Assembly (NCBI GenBank): GCA_013399855.1
Contig: VXAY01002116.1
Location: forward strand, 186,001 to 250,000
Reading direction: 5' to 3'
Length of the DNA: 64,000 nt
Source: Oxyruncus cristatus
Lineage: Eukaryota > Chordata > Aves > Passeriformes > Cotingidae
Below the pieces are notes generated by a model. That model saw only the letters and a list, made by a program, of their open reading frames with translations. It did not search any database and was not told the DNA's origin. Position 1 is the first letter of the stretch; the number at the start of each line of letters is the position of its first letter. Positions 53,773 through 64,000 of the stretch are shown here, in pieces. The position numbers and the translations under genes were made by a program.

Positions 53773-56700
53773 AAATATGTCTGGGGTAATTAAAGCAACA
53801 CCAACAGAAGACCTACTGTTTTGTGCTCAGGGATGGTTGTGCTCAGCCACAACACCGTCCTTGGCTTTTAACCTCTGAGAGCTCCGAATGAAACTAAATT
53901 CAAGGTTTGATATTCACAGGGAGTTCAGACAAGAGTTGCATCTGGAAAGTACTGTGCTACATCCACCAGGCAAAATAATTAGACATTCATTGAAATCCTT
54001 TTTTCCTGCTATCAGCAATGTTTCAGCTTTTGCTGTAAATTTTTAAGATTATTATTAAGATTATAACAGTGATCATAAAAATGCGATTACACTGGCACGT
54101 TTCCCATCTGTATTCAGCTGCAGAGATGACAGACACCTTTCTAAATGAAAAGGTATCCATTTCTGCACTGTAACATTAAAACTCTTTCCCATATCAATTT
54201 GTGCCTGGATGGAATACAAATAAAGGTGATCTCATTTTTTTTCTGGCAGTCCTATAATGGAAAAGCCTCAGTTTAAAGAGAATGTAATTGGTGACAACTG
54301 ACATCTTGGTAGCATATGAGTTTTGTGTACTTCTGTATGTTTTCATTCTCTCATTTTTCAAGCATTTGATTTGGCCTCTGACCTTCAAACACTGGTGGTC
54401 CTTCTTTCCTTAAAACTTCGTTGAGACATTATACAGCAAGGTCTCTAAATAGTTTTACCATATCATTTTGGCCGACCTGTTATAAATAGCTCAGCTCTTT
54501 AACATAAATTTACACTCATGTTCTCAATCAACCAAGTTTCTATTTTTAATTCTTCTGAGGAATTCCCAGAGGAACAGTTCTTTTAAGACTGCAGAACTGT
54601 AAGGGATCTCCTGCTCATGAAATCCAACAAGGAGTCCCTTGACACCCGGTTCCTGAAAAATGTGATTAATGTGCTGAGTTGCTAAAAATAGTTGTGGTTG
54701 AACCAAAATAGAAGTTTCAATGAAACAGAAACCCCCTTGAAACACCGCCAAAAGTATAAGCAAACCCCATAAAGACTAATGACCCGATGTGGCCAATGTC
54801 TACAAAAGTCAGGAAACAAGGTAGAATTTTTAAGAGGTTCCTAAAGATGGTGCTTGGCTCCCATTGAGGCTCAGTGCTTAGGATTTTTTAAAAATCTAGC
54901 AGAAATGTACTTTTATCATTGTAAATGCTTTGAAAAGCCTGGCTGTACAGCAGCTTTGAGATTGCCTTGTTAGTGGAGCTCCCCGGACTGAGAACTTCAA
55001 GAAGCCCATTTTTCAGAGCTTGTACTTTCATCACTTTTGTACTCAGTAAGGGATATCTAACCAAGGACTTAAAAATCCTTAGATGTGATTGAATATCCTG
55101 GCCATCCTCATGTTAATGGGAGAACCCAAAAAATGTGAACTTGCCTAGAAATAAAACTAGAAATAGAACCTTGAAATAGACCAAAACAGTTTCACTGCTT
55201 TTGAAAAGTGTATTGCAGAAAGAAATGGGAAGCAAAGCCAGTTAAAAATGCATTAATCTTTTAAAAAGTCATTCATTTTTAATAATGTAAGGTATAGGTT
55301 CCACTACTGAGGCAGGTAGAGTCAACTTAAAGAAACATTTTTAAATCCTGTCAGAATCCCTTTGATGTCTCAACCCTCTACCTTTAACAACACAAAGGAA
55401 AAGCTCAGTGCTGTTCCCTGGATCCAGACAGAGACTCAGTGAAATCGGTCACATTATGTAGAGTTGACCCACTTGCATGATCAGCTCCTCAAAAACAATG
55501 TCTGTATTTGGGAAGATAAACCCAAGCAAAAATTGAATCCTGTTTGATCACAGTTTAAGTGCTATAATTGAAAATACTTTGGGAAATGTGCCAGACAGTC
55601 CTGTGGAAATTGCATGTGGGTGGAGGAGAGGCAAGGGACGTACATAGTTGAGAAGGAAGCAGAGAACCTCTAGAAACACAGGGTTTTTTTTTTAATATTG
55701 AAGCAGCACATTATCCTTTTCCCTCCATTCTGCAGGTGCTCTGAACTGTCCTGACATGTCTCAGCTCATGCAGAATTGTTTCAGAGATCTCACTGATGAT
55801 TTAAGAGCACTCATCTTGAGCCATAGTCTTCGGATTACAACATAAAATGATAGAGTTTCTTATCTGAGAAATGAATCGTATCCATACTGTCATCTAGGTC
55901 ATTATGGAGACAGTCTGGACCTAGGGATTTTGTTTCACTCACTGCAGCATTTGGGATTTGGTGTAAAACTGTGCCCTGATATGGTTTGTGCTTCTGTTTT
56001 GAAGTTTGGGAACAACTGTACCTGAATGCTTATTGTGAGAAACTGAAAACCATGTAAATAAGAGCAGAACAAATATTGTCAAGTCACTGAGCACCTTTTA
56101 GCCAAGTAAGCCAGAAAATAGAATAATATTTCCCTGTGACCTAAATCTTGATAAAGTTTAACTAGAACAAAGCAAAATAGGGTCTTACTTTTTAATTAAA
56201 TAAAGCACGTGGAAGAGATGAACTAATTCTACACCAAAGGCCTCTACCAAGAATATATTGTTATGGGCATCTAATTTAAAATTAGCTTTGTAAACAAAAA
56301 TCTTTGAAAAATGAGGGAACTGTGCAGACCACAGGGATCTGGGAAACTTAACACCACAATAAATGCATCCACAAGGCTGTCAGGAATGGCAGAGAGAAAA
56401 CTTGTGATGTGGTGTATTGCTCTGGGATTATTATGCCCAGGTACCATTAATTTCTCTACAATAAAATAAGAACAAAAGAATTCAAAATTTCTAGAGTGTG
56501 TGAGGAATTAGATCTGAGGCTTTAGACAAGACCATATCAGAAATTTCTTTTTATGTCATCTTAGTAGCTGACAGACTGGCATTCCTGGAAACATAATTCC
56601 TTGATGTAGCCAGAGCAGTGATAAAGCGTGAAATGCAAGATAACACAGTGAAAAGTGTATTGAGGAGGTGAAGGGAGATACAGTAGATAGCAACAGAATA

Positions 56701-59700
56701 GGAGGAAACTGTTAGAGTGTTAATCTGCATGAGCAGCTTCTTGAAGGAGTTGTAAGGAGTTGTGCTAAGTACACTGCATTATTTCGTCCTGTCATGTATT
56801 ATGTCTCTTTGAAAGATATTCTTGTGCTGCTCAGTGTGCACATCTCTCTGCTTTTGCACATTGCTCATAGTGTTAGCTTTGTGTGAAAGCTTTTGCATGG
56901 CTGTAAGTGAATGCTCTGCTTAACTCCGAAACAAGGGTTAACTCCTGGACAAAGCTGATTTGCTTTGGTACCCCTTTGTGGATAGAAGGATGCAATTATT
57001 TGTCTGCTGGCAGTGTGGGTACCTGTTGTCCTGAGAGAGGTGTGTAAACACCTTGTGTGTATATTTGCAAGTGGTCAAGGACAATTCTTTGCTTCAAGAA
57101 GTGCTGAGAGTTAAGTTTTCCGTGTCTGACAGCTTTACCACCGTGGCCCTCCCAACCCAAGCCTTTCTATGATCACATTGCACTCAGAAACATATCCTAT
57201 CAAGTTCTCTCTGGGTAAATTTGAAACAAATGCCAAACAATAGAGTGGCCACAGGTGGGAAGACTCCTTGGTTGAGCCGTTATCAAGTTCTCAAGGCAGC
57301 AGTGGAGTTTCTGCTCCCCTTGAGGCTGTTAATCACGAGCAGAGCTGGTAAGTCTCCGAATCATACACAGTAAATTGACTCCTCAACATCATCTCAATGT
57401 TAAACCCCATTTGCTAATAATTTTTGGTATCTTGGCGAGTTTTTGTACAAAGGTTTATTTCTCCACCATGTATTGGTCAGGCTCTACAACCAAATGGCAC
57501 ATCCCAACGGGGGGGCCAAGGTGGGGGATCTATAAGTCTCCCTTAAGAAGGAGGTCATGGAAGCATTGAATTCTGGGGGAATTCTGTTGGCATTGAGGGA
57601 GACATAGCCCAGCTTTGAGCAGGTCAGGATACTGAAACCATAAGGCCTAAGAGGAGGCAATGTGCCATGGCAGGGAAATATCGTTTAATATCCCAAGGAC
57701 AAGAACTGAAAGAATTTGAGTAAGTTCAACAAACTGAAACATAGTATTTTAAGGTGACAAATATTAAAATGCTTTATCCCATTTCAAACACACCAAAACG
57801 AACAATTTATAGACCCACCTATTTCAGGATTTAGGAATAGAATTAATAATAATCATTACTAAATAGTCAAAACCAATGGTAAAATCCAACTTTTCAAGCT
57901 ATTTGTAAGAAAAGACAGTGTTAATAAAGTAGCATTTTCCAAGGACAAAAGAGGGGTTTGTGCTGAACCATTAGTTGTGCTGCAGAGCTCGCAGGGCTCT
58001 GCTGTCCAGGATCTCACGAAACACAAAACCCCAAAGATTGCACCAAGGCGGCTACAGGTCTGGGGAGGGGAGGTAGAGAAAGACACACAGATTGTGGTAG
58101 AAATAAAAATGAAAACATGCTGGTAATAGTAGCCTATGAAATTTCCCACACCTTCCTACCTACGTGATATCGCTCTACTGCCAGTAAAATTTAACAGATT
58201 TGCAATAGATTTATTGTGCCAAAAAACAAGCAGAGATTCAGCCCTCACATCTCCCTCTTACTTTCATAATAGCCTTAGGTTTTCTCCTGTGGTGGGTGGA
58301 ATTAGACTATACTCAACAACAACAACAGCAACAAAATATAGCAAAAATAAAGGAGCAAGATGCTATTTCTTCTCCGCTTGAAGGCCTGGGCAAGGAATGC
58401 CATGTGTTTTCCCATCTGTGCAGAAGTTTTGCTGATTGCTCTGGAACAAAATTTAAGGGAGGAGGGACACCAGGGATTTTACTTCAGAACAAAATGTTGT
58501 ACAGCACAAGCAAGAAAAGTTTCAGTGAAATTTTGCATCCCTATTCTTGTTTTCCACTGCAGGGATAAATAATGGATGAGCAACCTCATGTTTTATTGCC
58601 AAATGTAAATAAATGATTAATTTATTTTATAGGTGTGTAAATATATATTTAAAGAGTTGTTTGTAATCAAATGATAAATTTCACTAGCTCATGATCCAGA
58701 GCTTAGTTCATGCTCTGTGAGGATGAAAATATACTGTGTGAATCAGCAAAGACTTCTGCTTTCTCAGCACATGCATTGCAATGGGTGATGTCTCGTGCAC
58801 CATTCAAGCAGAAAACTCTTCATTTTCTGTTTCTGTGCTCCAGCATTTGCTGTTATTAGTTACCACTGAGGATTAAATTGTCCAGCATTTTAGTAAAATC
58901 CTTTAGATTATGCTCTTGTAGGGACAGTGTGTCTAGTGTTGGCCTAACAGCTGTTTGTGCACTTTGCACACTTCCAAGCCATGACTATATGAACATCAAA
59001 CATTTTGAGTCCTTAAAAAGCTTATGAGAGGATTAGTTACACGATAGCTTTTAAGACTTGAGTCCTTTTGGATAAAGGCTCCCACTTTCCTCATTCTGCA
59101 TTTCACTTGCTTGCACTGAGGAATCCTCCACAGCCTCCTGGAACTGTTGGAAATGCTCCCTTTGACTGCAGGAGGTTTTTGTATCATCTGTGTAGAGGGA
59201 CAAGAGTGGGCTATTTCCAAAATCATTGGTATGACTTGACTGAAGTATGAGTGACTTCAGCCTCTTATACAAAGGTAGATAGATTGAACAGTAATACAAG
59301 GACAAATGCTAGAACAACCCCCAGGGTAATATCACTTCCATCAATCTTATATTTTGAGTCCAAATTTTTCCCAAGATCCATTCAGGTATTAATGGTGTTT
59401 TCAGGACAAAGAGAAGATAATACCATGCTTTTTGAGCTGTTTTACTTTGACCTTTGCTTGCTGTTTTTAAATTGCAGGACATAAAATAGGAAGGGAGTCT
59501 GTTTGCATTTATTTCATGAAGTTACCTTCTGAACTCAAAACTCAATTTCATGTTTGAAACTGAGCACCAGCTCAGTTAAGTCCAAACTTCAATCTCATTA
59601 ACAACATAAGATTCAATATGTAAGATTTGTCTTCCACTTCTTATGTATACAGTCCTTCTAGTTGTGAAATATTCAACATTTTGAAACATGTGGAAGAGCT

Positions 59701-62700
59701 TGAAATGTATCCATGTGTTCAGCCAAACCACCTGAACACCATAATGTTGATTCTTTTAATGATGATCAACTGACAAAAAAAAAAAAAGGATAACACAATT
59801 TCATTCTATTTGCTTGACAAAATCTCCTACCCAGCTACGTTTTCTTAGCTAAGACAAATCCATCCTCCAGCAAATCCTGTGGCTAGGAACCTCTGTGCAA
59901 TTTCAAGGTAGCAGTTTCCTGAAAAGTATTTAAATTAGGCTTTTTAGTATGTTTGAGCTAAACAACCTCACTGGCTTCTGCAGTTAAACTTTGTCTGACC
60001 TTGATCAGTGTCGACAAGTCAGTGATGACTGCTTTTGAAACTTGCAGCCCAAGGATGTAAGTATGAAACAAGCCTCCAACACAAGAGCCTGAGATTTTCC
60101 TGGCCAAAATAAGGACATTTCTAGAGTCCACCTGTGGCCAAAAGACAGAAGCAGGCATTTCCTGGGCACAACCTGTTGTGTCGTAATAAAGGTGGAGGAA
60201 AACAGGAGAAATGGATCGTGCCCTAAAAGTACCTACTTCTTTCTGCTGGTGAGTAAGGAAGCTTGGGAGCTCTATTGATGCACAGATGGACTATCAGATG
60301 CTCTAGTTTATGCACTGATGACATTGCAGAGGCAAGGTGAGGCGAGTGTGATTCCGAAGGGATTACTTTTGGAGTACATCTCCTCTGAGGATGACAGCCA
60401 ACAGACAGAACAGTGGGTACAGCCAAGCATCTAGCAAACTTACTCCCAGGGAATAACAGGAAAACTACAAAGACCAGGTAGGTCACATCCTGAGACCTGC
60501 CTGAAGCCTAGAAACAGGAAGAATATTTTTATGAGCACCAGGGGGCTTTAGAACAAGCCGAGAGAACAATCTGAGAATGAAATGTCTACCAAGAAGAGTT
60601 GCATTATTGCTATTTCATTGCTGATCCTAACCTTGGAGTGACAACAATTAACTGTTTTCAGTAGGGTTTCCATTGGTGGGGAGTGGGGTGAAACCATGGA
60701 AAATTATCTAGACAGCATCTAAAAGTTGATAATTTAACAGTGACTATTTTAGTCTGCAGTATACTTGCTCAGTGTAGTAATAAATTAAGTGCAGTTTGCC
60801 AAGTAATTTACCCAGTCCTCTTTTCATCATTTCAGCTTCAAAAGGCTTTAAATAAACTGTGACATTGTGTAAATGACTGTGTATTTATTTAACTGTTTCT
60901 CCTAGACACTAATCATGCAAGTGAGAAAATACGGGGTATTAAATGGACTATGCAAAATAGACACAAAATCCCAGACTTTAGTCTCTGTTCTATTAATTAG
61001 ATATGAGTGATAAACTGTTCATAATTAAATGAGGAACATAAGGCGATGTAGATACTGTATATTCATTTTTCATATGAGATTTCGTTTCACTGCTTGTACA
61101 CTTCTTTCCAGGGAAGCAGCTGCTCTGTAATCAAACTTTGGGCCCTTTTAAGTACCCTCGCATGTCTGTGCATGGTTGAGTTAAGTCGTGATCAGGTCAT
61201 TTAATGCAGTTCTGTAAAACTGTCCAGGTTACACTGTTGCACCTTTAGTCAAAGTCTCTTTGTGTCAGTCCCCTGTGAGTGGAGTGTTCAGCTGGAGCAT
61301 CCTGATCCATAGGTATGCCCACACTTCATAGGCACCACAACACACCAGCACAATGTCAGCAGCTCTCCAGTGCAAAGCCTGTATGTGAAACTGCAAGCTT
61401 TTCTGTGTAATCAATTTAATCTTTTCATGCTAATTGATACTTGGATTTTTCTTTTTAAAAAGACAGTGTTATAATCATCAAATTTGCTATGTGCTCCCCT
61501 GCAGCTTGTTGTTTTGCTGAGTTTAGTACATTAAAATCCCATGTATGTGTTTAGATCCAAGCCTGCTGCATTTTCCACTCCTGCCAGTCAGTCACAGAAA
61601 ATGATTAATAAATCATCAAATATTAATATCATCCCTTCAAGTCATAAAAGACTGCAATATACATTTATGATTTTTAAACAGAAATTGATGACTATAGGGT
61701 TTTTTTAATAGGTAACATGGTGGGAGTGGGGAGAGATAATCTGATGAATGATGTTATTTATTTTAACTTTTATATTAGGTTCATGAAAAAATATTCTCTC
61801 TATAACCTACTGAGATTTATCAGCCTGTGAAATTTTATAATAAAAAAAAGACTGATTTTCTAATTAAAGATTTGTCAAATAAAGAAAAGAAGTGTGCATG
61901 TATTTTCTGTCTTTGGGGGACAGTCATGTGAAATAAAGTGGTTTGCTGCATTTGCAAAGAGCCACGACAATACATTTCCTTGCTCTGTGCCAATCCATTC
62001 CCACTGCCCTGGACTGAAAGCAGTTGCCAGTGCATGTGGATAAAACACACAACAGGGCCATCTCTCTGAATGATTAACCTGGCATTAATTTCAAATTCAG
62101 CCCAGCCATTTTTTGATGCATGTACCAGATGTTCTGAAAGCGGCAGAGCTGTGCCAGGGGACTGTATCACTGTTACACTGATGTGTGACAGATTATCCCT
62201 TACCTTACCTCTCCAACTACCCAGAGAAACCAAAGACACAAGGTTTGTACTTCAATTTTTGCTCCACAAGGGATGAAATGAATCCAAACTCTGGATTTCC
62301 ATGAGTGAGATGAAATTCCTTGACAAGTCCTGCCAAAAACACCATACGCCACGACTTTTTCGTATGGGAGAGACTTCTTAACACCATCAAGATAGAGTGA
62401 ATGTCCACCAGGTATGAAATAAATGTTTGGAAGACAAGATTCAAAACCCCTAACAATGAAAGAGGTTTTATACTCTTATTTACTAGAATTTCTCTTGCCA
62501 TTCTTGTTATCCTTGCAATCACTCACTCCCTCTTTGAAGGTCACTATGGTCCACATAGTACTGCTGAGAGTAGGAATTCTACAGACCATAAATCATCTGT
62601 AAAAAAAAATACCCTATTCCAGGATGTAAAATTTTCCACTATTTGATTTCTTGTTGGCCTTGTGCTGTAGATTTCTCTTTTGCTACCCCTAAATCACTCA

Positions 62701-64000
62701 TTGCTCTCCATACTCTCATCATGTCTCCTCTTGTAAGCATATTTAATGCTGTAGCATTAACAACCCATGTCAGAATCTCGGCCTTTCAGTGGGATCACAT
62801 TAATTAGGAAAACCTTGAAATTTCTATCCCTTTCTTTTCTTTCATGGAAAATTCTCAAGCCACTCCTGAGGCTCCTGAGACAGAAACATATTTTTCAGAA
62901 GTGCCTGTTTATTTTAGAAGCCTTGGGCACACTGGTATTTTTGGCCTTTCAGAGGAAGGTTAATTCATTTTATGTTATTTTTTTCACTTTTCCCTCCTCT
63001 CTGCTCTTGTTTGTTTCATCTTTGAAACACTCAGAATCAGCCTCATGTAAAAGGCATCTCTTTGCAGACACAAAGAGTCCATTGAGCCCATTTTGGAACA
63101 CCTACAGTTTCTCATCTCTTTAAAAGAAGCACTAAGCAGTGGTCAAAACATACTGTCTAGACCACAGTTTATGTTGAAAATCAGTTTCCTGACACCCTTT
63201 CCACATTAATACCTACAAGATAGTTACAGCAGCTCTAAAATATTTAGGCCATTTTTATACTATTTAAGCTTTGCTACTTCCTATTTTGCCTGTTTCATGT
63301 TCTTGACTTCGCTTTCACCTCAAACAGCTCAGTGTTTTGCAAAGAGTCCATCAATTTTCTTTGAACAGGGGTCTCAATAGCAACTGTAGCTGAAAACTTC
63401 TGTCTGTGGGGAACAGAAGTTCTCCAAAGGGTGGAATGAATTCTCTTCCCAGGAAGCTGCGCCGTGACTGATTTGAAGTTAATCTCTGACGTAGCTACAT
63501 ACATGTAAACGCCCAGGCAAGAGTTTGAACATGGAGATGATTTCCCTGTGCAAAATTCAGTGTGGTGAATTCTCTAAGCTGGTCCCTAAGTCGAGAGAAC
63601 TGGTTCCCATCTTGTCTATTTAACAGTGGGGAAAAGTGCCCAAAGAACCATTTGAAGTTTCATAAGTCAGTCACTTCACATCACGGTAAGTAAGGAAGGA
63701 TTTTGCAGTGGTTACAATCCTGCATCTCTTATTTGTGTTGGACAGGGGGCTAAGGGGCTAAGCAGGGAAACACAGCCCAGACTCCCCTTCCAGCTGAGAC
63801 ACTTACTGAAATGCACACTCTTCAAAAATGGGATACTCTCCTCATACAGTGCTCTGCATTCTTCATTTACCAGTGTCAGTATTAGTAAATGTAGGGAAAA
63901 ATTGATGCAGAGCATTTGTTCTCAGCACACCAAATCACACTGTCTTCAGTAATAAGGGTTGCAAATAAAAAATGGTTTAATGTGATTGCTCAGCACAGCT
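53773..64000. other. Non-coding region to the end of the window; no gene seen
   Basis: About 10 kb of AT-rich DNA. Items visible are a possible worn CR1 tip at 57146-57174 (TGGCCCTCCCAACCCAAGCC then TTTCTATGAT), an A12-type run near 59777, and homeodomain-site-rich stretches around 60780-61070 and 61390-61640. ORFs of up to 134 codons (61835-62239, minus strand) have no recognised domain and overlap ORFs on the other strand. Confidence 0.5.
57146..57174 (+). mobile_element. Possible CR1 3' tip remnant
   Basis: CCCTCCCAACCCAAGCCTTT followed by CTATGAT resembles the last ~30 bases of CR1. It is too short to be sure. Confidence 0.4.

Noticed and set aside
40371..64000. OPN5 exons on the minus strand, expected from human-type gene order as a convergent neighbour
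   Set aside because: I looked for its terminal motifs (YNPIIYQ, CCQTGG). The only partial hit, near 45017-45027, has the wrong flanking residues. OPN5 is either beyond the window or not recognisable by eye.

Overview
The window looks like nuclear DNA from a bird, probably a member of Neoaves. It is AT-rich and gene-poor, and it is scattered with CR1 non-LTR retrotransposon pieces. Several keep the typical avian CR1 3' end, with a run such as TTGGAAGGGACCTTAA read in reverse or a terminal ATTCCATGATTC-type octamer. The only protein-coding sequence I can support is one large, intact exon on the + strand at 34512-36145. It encodes the C-terminal ~544 residues of a Patched-domain protein that I identify as PTCHD4 (also called PTCH53). 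Species cannot be fixed from the sequence alone.

Layout. Positions 1-34511 are read as part of the last intron of PTCHD4. No other Patched-like reading frame occurs upstream, so the 5' exons lie outside the window. The intron holds six CR1 pieces: ~9735, 17835, 20085, 21689 (minus strand), 30651 and 32065. It also holds several homopolymer tracts, a G-rich tract, and an (AT)n microsatellite beside the splice acceptor. The largest CR1 piece (20085-21465) is a decayed ORF2 endonuclease region. Positions 34512-36145 are the terminal coding exon. From 36146 comes the 3' UTR, whose end I cannot fix, then what appears to be non-coding intergenic DNA to 64000. That part has three further clear CR1 pieces (40143, 47722, and 53560 on the minus strand), microsatellites, and a clean 83-bp tandem duplication at 51180-51347.

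Nothing resembles an operon, a CRISPR array, an rRNA or tRNA gene, or a new molecular system. The many short open frames in the rest of the window overlap on both strands, have no recognisable domains, and behave as chance ORFs or CR1 debris. Points worth a second look are the microsatellite within the acceptor region, the final residues of PTCHD4 (a PDZ-ligand-like tail), the recent tandem duplication, an unexplained 164-codon ORF at 19005-19499, and a few homeodomain-site-rich stretches that could be conserved enhancers.
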